NCBI GenBank assembly: GCA_903941145.1
Contig: CAJANQ010000054.1
Location: 1-6,887 of the forward strand
DNA length: 6,887 bases
Source: an uncultured Actinomycetes bacterium
Lineage (GTDB): Bacteria > Actinomycetota > Acidimicrobiia > Acidimicrobiales > Microtrichaceae
Direction of reading: 5' to 3'
The position numbers and the translations under genes are program-made. The notes under the pieces were generated by a model, which was not told where the DNA came from, made no database searches, and saw only the letters and a program-made list of their open reading frames with translations. This document shows, piece by piece, positions 1 through 6,048 of this stretch (position 1 is its first letter; each line of letters begins with the position of its first letter).

Positions 1-20
1 ACCGCCGTGCACGTCGGGCC

Positions 21-1271
21 ATGCAGCCGGGTCAGCCGTGGGCGCCGAGTCCCATCCGAACCACTCGCACGACGGCCGAACGAGTTCGCAACCTCGTCCT
101 GACGGCCGCGGTGGTGGTGGGACTCCTCGTTGCCACTCCCGTCGGACGGTTGTTGGTCCAGACCGTGAGCGGGCGTGTCACCAGCGCCGCCCGACCGTTC
201 CAGCTGGACCTGGCACCAGAGGACAACGGCGAGAACCTCGTGCCACGTGACGCGGTCCCAGAGGGCGTCACCGAGACCCCGCACGACCCAGATGCGCCCC
301 AGGCGGCGATGGTCACGTCCGAGTGGCTGGAGGACGGCGTCTACCAGTCGGCGCAGGGCTGGGCCCTGGACCCCCGGAACGCCTGGCGCCCTGTCAACCC
401 GCACCGCCTCCAGGACTTCACGAGCAGGGACCTCACGATCCGCAACGGAGAACGTCGGACCTGGGCCCCGCCAGCCTCGGGCCAGACGCGGCTGACCGTG
501 TGGATGTTCGGGGGGTCCACCACCTACGGGCTGAACCAGCGCGACGACCACACCATCGCCTCCGAGCTGGCCCGGGCCGCCGCGGCGAACGGCATCGAGC
601 TCGACATCCACAACAAGGGCAACAACGGCCAGCTGCACTGGATGGAGTCCGAGCGCTTCGCGTGGGACCTGACGACCGAGCCGGCGCCCGACCTGGTGCT
701 GTTCTACGACGGCGTGAACGAGACCTGGGAAGGCAGCACCCTCAACAGGTTCTCCACCGGCGACGTCCCGGACATGTACGACCCCACGCTGCTCGACGCC
801 TGGGAGAACGGTCGGGAGGGGACGTCCACCGACGCGCCGGCGGCGCCCCCGGGCGCACGACTGGTGGGCCGTCCGCGCGGGCCGGTGCTGGGCCTGGTCG
901 GCGAGGCCAAGGCCACGATCGACCGGTACGACCGGGCCCGGGCGCTGTCCAAGAGCACGGCGACCGCGCACTCGCTCCCCGTGCGCTACTTCTGGCAGCC
1001 CAGCCGTTACAGCAGGCCGCTCGTCCTGTCCGAGCCCCACTACGACACCTCGAACGAGAACAACGCACGGGTGTCGGAGCAGCTGAAGGTCAAGTACCTG
1101 CCGAAGGACGTGATCGACCTCTCCGACTCGCTCCGGGGCACCACCGAACCGCTGTTCACCGACGACGTCCACCACAACGAAGAGGGTGCAGGGTTGATCG
1201 CCGCCAAGATGTTCACAAGGATCAAGGGCGACCTGCAGGAGCTGGTCGCGGCCAAGAAGGGGACGCCGTGA
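21..1271 (+). CDS. Membrane-anchored SGNH/GDSL-hydrolase-like protein
   Basis: 416 residues. A basic N-terminus (R13, R16, R21, R23) precedes one hydrophobic segment at about 25-46, so the protein is probably anchored with its bulk outside the membrane. Residues 55-155 are a low-complexity acidic/proline linker plus an unrecognised stretch. SGNH blocks follow: FGGSTTYG at 163-170 with presumed nucleophile S166, NKGNNGQ at 198-204 for the glycine block, FYDGVNE at 228-234 with N233, and a terminal D381-D-V-H384 for the Asp-His pair. All four catalytic positions look intact. Related proteins are esterases or acyl/carbohydrate-modifying enzymes; the substrate here cannot be read. The last codons overlap the next gene (GTGA), indicating translational coupling. 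ATG at 21 is the first start codon in the frame, but the frame is open to the window edge with no clear Shine-Dalgarno, so a start further upstream is possible. The fold assignment is firm, the function open. Confidence 0.8.
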   Translation: MQPGQPWAPSPIRTTRTTAERVRNLVLTAAVVVGLLVATPVGRLLVQTVSGRVTSAARPFQLDLAPEDNGENLVPRDAVPEGVTETPHDPDAPQAAMVTSEWLEDGVYQSAQGWALDPRNAWRPVNPHRLQDFTSRDLTIRNGERRTWAPPASGQTRLTVWMFGGSTTYGLNQRDDHTIASELARAAAANGIELDIHNKGNNGQLHWMESERFAWDLTTEPAPDLVLFYDGVNETWEGSTLNRFSTGDVPDMYDPTLLDAWENGREGTSTDAPAAPPGARLVGRPRGPVLGLVGEAKATIDRYDRARALSKSTATAHSLPVRYFWQPSRYSRPLVLSEPHYDTSNENNARVSEQLKVKYLPKDVIDLSDSLRGTTEPLFTDDVHHNEEGAGLIAAKMFTRIKGDLQELVAAKKGTP

Positions 1272-1435
1272 GGCTCGCACGCCACCTCGCCACGATGGTG
1301 CTCGAGTCGTTCCGGTTCAGCGCGTCGCACCGGCAGTGGTCGGTGATCGCCGTGTTCGTCCTGGGGCTGTTGCTGCTCGGGCTGGCCCTGGGCGCCCAGT
1401 CAGTCGCGCCGCTCGTCCTGTACCCGTTTGCGTAG
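1268..1435 (+). CDS. Small DUF5989-like single-helix membrane protein
   Basis: 55 residues from a GTG start whose bases overlap the TGA stop of the SGNH gene (GTGA), the usual signature of translational coupling. An amphipathic basic N-terminus (residues 1-24, with R2, R5, H6, R16, H21, R22, W24) leads into one strong transmembrane helix at about 25-43. A short conserved-looking tail follows, QSVAPLVLYPFA. This layout of about 50 residues, basic head, single helix and an S-x-AP-x-x-Y-x-F end matches my recollection of the DUF5989 family. That family is commonly encoded beside carbamoyltransferases and SGNH hydrolases, and the SGNH neighbour here supports the call. The molecular role is unknown; it may be a membrane partner or anchor. 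An internal ATG at codon 10 is a weaker alternative start. Confidence 0.72.
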   Translation: MRLARHLATMVLESFRFSASHRQWSVIAVFVLGLLLLGLALGAQSVAPLVLYPFA

Positions 1436-1443
1436 GGCCCCGG

Positions 1444-1449
1444 TAGCGT
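1444..1449 (+). promoter_or_regulatory. Leaderless-type -10 box for the LuxR-type regulator
   Basis: TAGCGT fits the actinobacterial TAnnnT -10 pattern and is followed by exactly 7 nt and the GTG start at 1457, so transcription would begin at or next to the start codon. No Shine-Dalgarno lies in the 21-nt gap after the DUF5989-like gene, and no clear -35 is visible. The same geometry occurs before crp (6036-6041). This is a prediction from spacing only. Confidence 0.6.
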
Positions 1450-1456
1450 CGACCTC

Positions 1457-3391
1457 GTGGCGGGTCACGACGTGAGCGACGAGCAGGACTGGCAGCAGCT
1501 GATCGCGGTCGGCCTGGTCGCCGGCGACACGTCTGTCGGCGGAATTGCCCGGTTCGCAGGTGTGCACATGGCCGAGGCCGAGGCCGCCGTCGCCAACGGG
1601 AAGCTGGTCGGGATCCTCTCGGAGGACGGTACCGTCGACAACGCCATGCGGGCCCGGTCGATCGCAGACCTCCCCCTGGAGCGGACCGCAGAGATCCACG
1701 CGGCGGCGGCACGCCACTACTTCGCCGCCGGGCCCGACCGGCTCATCGAAGCGGTCGACCACGCGCGTGCCGCAGGCAGTCTCCTCCCCCTCGAAGAGCT
1801 CGTCTCGATGGCTGACCACGGCGGCCGGATGGCCCTCTCGCTCGGCGACTACGCCACCGCCCAGCAGCTCTTGGCGCTGGCCGACGAGTTCGACTCGGCC
1901 GGCGCCCGCTCCGCCCGCGGTGAACGCCTGTGCGACCTGGCGGCTGCGACGCACGGGCTCGGTCTGGTCGACGACGCCCGCCGCCACCTGGCGGAGGCAG
2001 TCCAGCTGGCCGAGCTGGCCGGCGACGGCAGCCTGGCCGCCCGCGCCGCCGTGGCCTACTCGCTCCCGGTCGACTGGGACCACGGAAACACCCAGGCCTC
2101 TGCGCTCTTGCAGCGCGCCGAGCACATGCCGCTGTCCGTCGATGCTCAGATCGAGGTCGAGGCCGGCCGGGCCATCGTGGAGATGCGCATCCCGGTGACT
2201 GACGAGGCGGGCGAGCAGCTGGCGTGGATCACCCGTCCCGCCGTTGCCCAGCCGCTCGCCGAGTCCGCACTGGCGGCGTCCCAGGGCCGGGCGCCAGAGG
2301 TACGCCTCATGGCGCTGCTGGCGTGGCGCGCGACCCATGGCGCTCCCGGGTTCCTGGCGCAGCGGCGAGAGGTCTCGACCGAGGCGCTGGCCATCGCACA
2401 ACGTCTTCGGAACCCGTCGCTCCAGGTCGAGGCAGCGTTCCGGCTCGCGGTCGACGCCGTCGAGTCCGGCGACCGGCCCCTCTTCGACGAAGCACTGGCC
2501 GTCGCCCGCTGGGTGTCAGAGCGCGACGGGAACCCCCGGCTGAAGTGGCGGGCCCTGACCATGGGCGCCGGCGCCGCGCACCTGGACATGGACCTGCCGC
2601 TCGCCGACAAGCTCCTGGACCAGGCCCGTCTGCTCGCCGCACCGATCGCGCTGCCAGGTTCACTGGTGGCCGAGCTCGTCTTCATGGGCCAGACCGCCGT
2701 GAAGCACGACGACCTCGACCTGCTTCGGACCTTCCTCTACGACGAGGACAGCCCGTTCCTCGCCAGCGCCATCGCCCGGACCGGGGCTGCGTATGCCGCA
2801 GCACGGCACGACCTCCCTGCGCTCGCAGTGCAGCATGCGCGTCGGGCCCTGCAGCTCGTGGACCAGGAGTCGACCTACCTGGGCGTGCTGTGCGTGCTGA
2901 CCGCGGCGGCGGTCGAGGTGGGCGACACCGACCTCGTCACGGAGCTGGTCGACCTGCTCACGCCATGGGCCGAGCACGTTGCCGTCGACACCAACGCCTG
3001 GTGGTGCGAAGGGCCGGTGGCCCTCCGTCTGGCCCAGGCGCACCTGACACTGGGCGACCACGCCGAAGCCCGGCGCTACCTGGACGTCGCGACGCCGGTC
3101 GCCGCGGCGCTCAACGACGTCCACTCGCTCGACCGCTGCGGCGACCTGGCCGCACAGCTCCGGCCCTCGACCTCGGCCGCCGAGGCAGAGGGCCTGACCC
3201 CAAGGGAGCTCGACGTCCTCCGCCTCATCGCCGGCGGCGCAACCAATCCGCAGATCGCGACGCAGTTGGCCTACAGCCTCTCGACCATCCGGACCGACAC
3301 CGTGTCGATCTACAAGAAGCTGGGAGTTGGCGGACGCACCGAGGCCGTGTCGTACGCGGTCCGGGAGGGCCTGGTCGACACCGGGCTGTGA
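1457..3391 (+). CDS. LuxR-family transcriptional regulator, LAL/MalT-like, without ATPase domain
   Basis: 644 residues. The C-terminus (about 579-640) is a clear LuxR/GerE helix-turn-helix: LTPRELDVLRLIAGG, then NPQIATQL, STIRTDTVSIYKKLGV and RTEAV, all in canonical order. Residues 110-575 are alanine/leucine-rich helical repeats of TPR type, for example the LGDYATAQQLL and LVDDARRHLAEAVQLAE units. Residues 10-105 resemble the winged-helix and linker that follow the NTPase in large LAL (MalT-like) regulators. No Walker A or Walker B motif is present, so the usual N-terminal AAA/NACHT-type module of about 250-300 residues is absent; intact LAL proteins run to about 850-1000 residues. The GTG start is supported by a TAGCGT box 7 nt upstream, which argues against a missed upstream extension. 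The stop lies 7 nt from the end of the convergent rhodanese gene. Target genes and ligand are unknown; the adjacent SGNH/DUF5989 cluster is a possible target. Confidence 0.85.
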   Translation: MAGHDVSDEQDWQQLIAVGLVAGDTSVGGIARFAGVHMAEAEAAVANGKLVGILSEDGTVDNAMRARSIADLPLERTAEIHAAAARHYFAAGPDRLIEAVDHARAAGSLLPLEELVSMADHGGRMALSLGDYATAQQLLALADEFDSAGARSARGERLCDLAAATHGLGLVDDARRHLAEAVQLAELAGDGSLAARAAVAYSLPVDWDHGNTQASALLQRAEHMPLSVDAQIEVEAGRAIVEMRIPVTDEAGEQLAWITRPAVAQPLAESALAASQGRAPEVRLMALLAWRATHGAPGFLAQRREVSTEALAIAQRLRNPSLQVEAAFRLAVDAVESGDRPLFDEALAVARWVSERDGNPRLKWRALTMGAGAAHLDMDLPLADKLLDQARLLAAPIALPGSLVAELVFMGQTAVKHDDLDLLRTFLYDEDSPFLASAIARTGAAYAAARHDLPALAVQHARRALQLVDQESTYLGVLCVLTAAAVEVGDTDLVTELVDLLTPWAEHVAVDTNAWWCEGPVALRLAQAHLTLGDHAEARRYLDVATPVAAALNDVHSLDRCGDLAAQLRPSTSAAEAEGLTPRELDVLRLIAGGATNPQIATQLAYSLSTIRTDTVSIYKKLGVGGRTEAVSYAVREGLVDTGL

Positions 3392-3398
3392 GCCCGGG

Positions 3399-3785
3399 TC
3401 AGCCCAGCTGGTAGCCAGCGTCGAGCATGTTCTGCATGGCTCCCGCGTCGAGCACGGTCAGGCCAGCTCCCGCCATCTGTTCAGCCGCCAGCGCCGAGCG
3501 TCGACCACTGCGGCAGTAGATGACGTAGGTGGCGCCCTTGTCGAGCGCAGCCACGTTCGTCGCGAAGTCCGGCGACTCAAAGTTGAGGTTGGTCGCGTCG
3601 GCGACATGGCCGGCGGAGAACTCCTCGGGCGTGCGCACGTCGAGCACCACTGCGCCGTCCTTCTTCGCCTGCTCAGCCGCCGGCGCCCCGACCGGTCCGC
3701 CGGCATCGTCCGACGAGCTACAGCCGAGGGCGAAGGGGACCACTACGGCAAGTACAAGGGCGACTCGGAACACTGTGCGTCTCAT
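3399..3785 (-). CDS. Rhodanese-domain sulfurtransferase, probable lipoprotein
   Basis: 128 residues. The N-terminus is a signal peptide: basic MRRTVFR, a hydrophobic core at 8-20, then ALGC with C22 as probable lipid-attachment cysteine. The lipobox is slightly off consensus, with Ala at -3. A short Ser/Asp/Pro-rich spacer (23-37) leads into one rhodanese domain: VVLDVRTPEEFSAGH at 46-60, then the active-site loop CRSGRRS at 91-97 with catalytic C91, ending DAGAMQNMLDAGY. It should act outside the membrane as a PspE-like thiosulfate or persulfide sulfurtransferase. The ATG at 3785 was chosen over upstream in-frame codons because those lie inside rlmB and would destroy the signal peptide. The gene follows rlmB by 13 nt but appears to have its own promoter within a CsoR/CstR-like palindrome, which suggests induction by copper or reactive sulfur species. 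Confidence 0.9.
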   Translation of the reverse strand: MRRTVFRVALVLAVVVPFALGCSSSDDAGGPVGAPAAEQAKKDGAVVLDVRTPEEFSAGHVADATNLNFESPDFATNVAALDKGATYVIYCRSGRRSALAAEQMAGAGLTVLDAGAMQNMLDAGYQLG

Positions 3786-3799
3786 ACCCCCAAGGGTAT
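3784..3799 (-). promoter_or_regulatory. CsoR/CstR-like palindromic operator over the rhodanese promoter
   Basis: On the minus strand this reads ATACCCTTGGGGGTAT, with perfect 6-bp arms ATACCC/GGGTAT around a 4-bp centre. It begins in the rlmB stop codon and ends in the rhodanese ATG. G/C-tract palindromes of TACCC-N-GGGTA form are operators of the CsoR/CstR family (copper and persulfide sensors), and CstR is known to control rhodanese-type sulfur genes. A bound repressor would cover the -10 box and start site. No csoR or cstR gene is in the window, so the assignment rests on the motif and on the function of the gene it precedes. Confidence 0.55.
3793..3798 (-). promoter_or_regulatory. Leaderless-type -10 box for the rhodanese gene
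   Basis: TACCCT on the minus strand directly follows the rlmB TGA and is separated by 7 nt (TGGGGGT) from the ATG. This is the same TAnnnT-7-start spacing as the regulator genes. The box lies inside the CsoR/CstR-like palindrome. The GGGGG just before the ATG could instead act as a weak ribosome binding site on read-through mRNA from rlmB. Confidence 0.45.
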
Positions 3800-4773
3800 C
3801 AAGGACGGCGCTTGGCGACCTCGTAGCAGGCGATCGCGCCCGCACTTGCGACGTTGAGCGAGCCCAGCCGCCCACGCAGCGGGATCGAGGCCACCAGGTC
3901 GCACCGCTCACGGACGAGACGGGACAGGCCCTTGCCCTCGGCACCGAGCACCAGGCAGACCGGCGAGTCGGCGGTCGGCAGCTCGTGGATCGGCGTCGGA
4001 CCGCCGGCGTCCAGTCCCACGACCCACACGCCGGCCTTCTTCATGGCCTCGATCGCCGACGGCAGTCCTCCGACGATCGCCATCGGCAGGTACTCGACCG
4101 CCCCGGCGGCGGCCTTCGTCACCGTGGGCGTGACGTGCACGGCACGGTGGCGCGGCAGCACCACGCCCGTGACGCCGTTGCACTCGGCGATGCGCATGAG
4201 CGCGCCCAGGTTGCCCGGGTCAGTGACCCCGTCCACCGCGAGCAGGAACGGGGCCTGGCCCTCGACCTCACGGCACAGGTCCTCGAGCGCAGTCTCCGGC
4301 AGTTCGTCGGCGCGGGCCACGATCCCCTGCGGCGCGTCGGTCCGGCTGAGTGCGTCCAGCTTGGTCCGTGACACCTCGTTGACCGGGACACGCAGCTCGG
4401 CGGCCAGGTCCAGGATGTCGCCGATCATGTCGCCCTGGTCGACCTCGCTCGACAGCAGGATCTCCCGGGTCCGACGTGTCCCGGCCAGCAGGAGCTCCCG
4501 CACGGCCTGACGACCCTCGACCTGGGTGCCGCCAAGACCACGCTCGACCGGCCGACGGCCCGGACGCTCGCCGGCAGCCGGCGCGGCGCTCCGACCTCGG
4601 GCCGGGGGACGGCTACCGCCGCGGGCGGGCGCGGCCGACCGGGTCCCGCGGGGGGCTGCGGTGCCTCGCGACGAGCTGCCGCCGGCCTTGGGGGTGCCGC
4701 CGCGCGACGGTCCCGACTTGGGGGCGCCACGACCTCGACCGCCCTTGGGGGCTCCACCACTACGTCCAGCCAC
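3799..4773 (-). CDS. rlmB: 23S rRNA (guanosine-2'-O-)-methyltransferase RlmB, TrmH/SpoU family
   Basis: 324 residues from a GTG at 4773 that shares its G with the ispF TAG stop (TAGTG) and has AGGAG 5 nt upstream. An upstream ATG at 4845 in the same frame would overlap ispF by 73 nt and is rejected. Residues 1-80 are a Gly/Arg/Lys/Pro-rich disordered tail with GAPKGG/GAPKSG/GTPKAG repeats. Residues 81-159 form the RNA-binding N-terminal domain (VEGRQAVRELL). The SpoU knotted methyltransferase follows: motif 1 DGVTDPGNLGALMRIAE with N188 and R194, motif 2 LGAEGKGL at 276-283, motif 3 IPLRGRLGSLNVASA at 297-311. The family uses S-adenosylmethionine to methylate ribose of a peptidyl-transferase-loop guanosine (G2251 in E. 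coli) in 23S rRNA. Some relatives in this subfamily modify other RNA sites, so the exact target is inferred. It is the third gene of the ispD-ispF-rlmB run. Confidence 0.9.
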   Translation of the reverse strand: MAGRSGGAPKGGRGRGAPKSGPSRGGTPKAGGSSSRGTAAPRGTRSAAPARGGSRPPARGRSAAPAAGERPGRRPVERGLGGTQVEGRQAVRELLLAGTRRTREILLSSEVDQGDMIGDILDLAAELRVPVNEVSRTKLDALSRTDAPQGIVARADELPETALEDLCREVEGQAPFLLAVDGVTDPGNLGALMRIAECNGVTGVVLPRHRAVHVTPTVTKAAAGAVEYLPMAIVGGLPSAIEAMKKAGVWVVGLDAGGPTPIHELPTADSPVCLVLGAEGKGLSRLVRERCDLVASIPLRGRLGSLNVASAGAIACYEVAKRRP

Positions 4774-5288
4774 TACTGCTCCTCTGCTCCGCCGACCGGC
4801 GAACTGCCGTCGACGCTCCGCACCAGCACGGCCGACGCGAGGCATGCGATCCCCTCGGCCCGGCCGAGACCGCCGATCTGCTCGGCCCGTCGGCCCTTGA
4901 CCGTCACCGGCGCACCGACGACGCCGGTCAGGTTCTCCTGCATCTGGTCCCGGTGGGGGGCCAGCTTCGGGCGCTCGGCGACCACCGAACAGTCCACGTT
5001 GCCGACCGTCCAGCCGTCGGCTCGCACCAGCCCGACCACGTGGGCGAGCAGCTGGGTGCTCACCGCCCCACGCCAGCGCTCGTCGGTGTCGGGGAAGTGC
5101 GACCCCAGGTCGCCCAGCCCGGCGGCCCCCAGGAGCGCCTCGGCGACTGCATGGGTCACGACGTCGGCGTCGGAGTGGCCGTCGAGGCCCGCAGCCCCCG
5201 GCACCGTCACACCACCGAGCACGAGCGGGCGCGTCTCGTCGTCGCTGAACCGGTGGATGTCGAACCCGTTGCCGACCCTGATGTCCAT
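4773..5288 (-). CDS. ispF: 2-C-methyl-D-erythritol 2,4-cyclodiphosphate synthase IspF
   Basis: 171 residues. It converts CDP-ME 2-phosphate to the cyclic diphosphate MEcPP with release of CMP, in the MEP route to isoprenoid precursors; the family works as a cytoplasmic zinc-dependent trimer. Metal ligands are visible as D10 and H12 in GNGFDIHRF and H46 in DVVTHAV. The HSDAD (38-42) and GDLGSHFPDTD (59-69) signatures are present, as is VGNVDC at 95-100. The C-terminal loop reads KGRRAEQIGGLGRAEGIA (131-148), where many homologues have KATTTExLGFxGRGEGIA, so the usual Thr run is replaced. A tail of about 12 residues (160-171) exceeds the common length of about 160. The ATG at 5288, 4 nt after the ispD stop, is chosen because it gives the family N-terminus, with GGGAG about 10 nt upstream. 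It overlaps rlmB by 1 nt and is surely in the same transcript. Confidence 0.95.
   Translation of the reverse strand: MDIRVGNGFDIHRFSDDETRPLVLGGVTVPGAAGLDGHSDADVVTHAVAEALLGAAGLGDLGSHFPDTDERWRGAVSTQLLAHVVGLVRADGWTVGNVDCSVVAERPKLAPHRDQMQENLTGVVGAPVTVKGRRAEQIGGLGRAEGIACLASAVLVRSVDGSSPVGGAEEQ
4779..4783 (-). promoter_or_regulatory. Shine-Dalgarno AGGAG deciding the rlmB start
   Basis: AGGAG on the minus strand sits 5 nt before the GTG at 4773, inside the last codons of ispF. It selects this GTG over the in-frame ATG at 4845, and it explains translation of rlmB from the polycistronic mRNA, unlike the leaderless first genes of transcripts in this window. Confidence 0.7.
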
Positions 5289-5292
5289 CAGG

Positions 5293-5988
5293 TCAGTCTC
5301 CCGCACCCTGCACCGCGGCACCGGATCCGTCGGCCAGGGCCAGCAGGGTCGCAGCCACGGCCAGGTCGGACGGACTCGTGATCTTCAGGTTGACGGGGTC
5401 GCCGTCGACCATCTCGACCTGCTCACCGAGGAGCTCCATGAGCCCGGCGTCGTCGGTCGCGTCCGCCTCCGTGGCGTGGGCAGCCACCAGCGCGGAGCGC
5501 CGGAACCCCTGGGGCGTCTGGACCGCACGGAGCGTGTCGCGGTTGAGCACCTCGCCGCCGACAAGTCGGACCGTGTCGACGACCGGGACCACCGGGACCA
5601 CCGCGGTGGCGCCGCCGCGCAGCGCGTCGACGACACGGCCGCAGACCGAGGCCGGCACGAGCGGACGCGCCGCGTCGTGGACCAGCACGAGCTCGGCCGA
5701 CTCCGGGACGGCCCCAAGCCCACGCCGCACCGACTCGGACCGGGTAGCACCACCTTCGACGACCACGTCGGCGCCAGGGACGTCGGCGTCGGGCGTGCCG
5801 ATCGCGTCGGGCGCGACCACGACCACGACGCCGCCGCACACCGAACGGCACGCAGCGACCGAACGGTCGATGACCCGCACACCGTCGAGCAGCTCGAACT
5901 GCTTCGCGCCGCCGAACCGTCGGCCGGTCCCGGCCGCGACAACCACCGCCCAGACGTCGGCGGCAGGGGTCGGAGACTGCTCAGGCAC
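5293..5988 (-). CDS. ispD: 2-C-methyl-D-erythritol 4-phosphate cytidylyltransferase IspD
   Basis: 231 residues, the normal length for the family. It transfers CMP from CTP to MEP to give CDP-ME, the third MEP-pathway step, in the cytoplasm. The nucleotidyltransferase fold is shown by VVVAAGTGRRFGGAKQF (15-31, with the phosphate-binding AAGxGxR loop and K29), GGATRSESVRRGL (79-91, R83 and S84), VHDAARPLV (103-111), RAVQTPQGFR (154-163), TDDAGLME (178-185) and NLKIT (200-204, K202). The GTG at 5988 lies 6 nt after a TAGGTT box and fits a leaderless start; there is no Shine-Dalgarno. It heads the ispD-ispF-rlmB run, 4 nt before ispF. ispE and other pathway genes are not in the window. It is divergent from crp. 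Confidence 0.95.
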   Translation of the reverse strand: MPEQSPTPAADVWAVVVAAGTGRRFGGAKQFELLDGVRVIDRSVAACRSVCGGVVVVVAPDAIGTPDADVPGADVVVEGGATRSESVRRGLGAVPESAELVLVHDAARPLVPASVCGRVVDALRGGATAVVPVVPVVDTVRLVGGEVLNRDTLRAVQTPQGFRRSALVAAHATEADATDDAGLMELLGEQVEMVDGDPVNLKITSPSDLAVAATLLALADGSGAAVQGAGD

Positions 5989-5994
5989 CGGCCG

Positions 5995-6000
5995 AACCTA
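5995..6000 (-). promoter_or_regulatory. Leaderless-type -10 box for ispD-ispF-rlmB
   Basis: TAGGTT on the minus strand lies 6 nt before the ispD GTG at 5988. It matches TAnnnT and stands back-to-back with the crp promoter in the 60-bp divergent region. The -35 is not recognisable. Confidence 0.55.
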
Positions 6001-6032
6001 CCGCTCCCGGGAGGATAGAAGCCGCTCCGGGA
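6001..6032 (+). repeat. Direct repeat with 21-bp period between ispD and crp promoters
   Basis: CCGCTCCCGGGA at 6001-6012 recurs as CCGCTCCGGGA at 6022-6032, differing by one C. The repeat starts are 21 bp apart, about two helical turns. The first copy includes a perfect palindrome CTCCCGGGAG (6004-6013). It could be a paired operator for both promoters. It does not look like a CRP TGTGA-N6-TCACA site. GC bias makes chance similarity possible. Confidence 0.35.
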
Positions 6033-6035
6033 CGG

Positions 6036-6041
6036 TAGGGT
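6036..6041 (+). promoter_or_regulatory. Leaderless-type -10 box for crp
   Basis: TAGGGT is followed by 7 nt and the GTG at 6049. The preceding GG is shared with the box at 1442-1449 (GGTAGnGT). This placement argues for 6049 as the start, rather than the in-frame GTG at 6040 that overlaps the box itself. Confidence 0.6.
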
Positions 6042-6048
6042 GGCCGCC

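Noticed and set aside
1..102. Possible C-terminal end of an upstream gene in frame 1, ending with TGA at 100-102
   Set aside because: The residues match nothing I recognise, and the overlap with the SGNH start would be large. A carbamoyltransferase end could not be demonstrated.
323..1267. Long plus-strand open frame overlapping the SGNH gene
   Set aside because: Its translation is Arg/Pro/Gly-rich shadow sequence of high-GC DNA. Only its last 55 codons, from the GTG at 1268, look like a protein.
1400..2401. Minus-strand open frame of 333 codons antisense to the LuxR-type gene
   Set aside because: Codon-position bias supports the plus-strand frame. The antisense product has no family motif.
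3399..3944. Longer rhodanese starting inside rlmB
   Set aside because: The extra 53 residues are shadow sequence of rlmB and would bury the signal peptide and lipobox.
3529..4371. Plus-strand open frame of 280 codons antisense to the rhodanese and rlmB genes
   Set aside because: Composition is that of an antisense shadow, it has no recognisable motif, and it lies over two well-supported minus-strand genes.
3799..4845. Longer rlmB from ATG at 4845
   Set aside because: It would overlap ispF by 73 nt. The GTG at 4773 has a Shine-Dalgarno and the TAGTG coupling with ispF.
4773..5321. Longer ispF from GTG at 5321
   Set aside because: It would overlap the ispD end and add residues ahead of the conserved family N-terminus. 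The ATG at 5288 fits length and spacing.
4897..6018. Plus-strand open frame of 373 codons antisense to ispF and ispD
   Set aside because: It is the complement of two clear enzymes, is rich in Arg/Thr/His without domain motifs, and has no promoter or Shine-Dalgarno.
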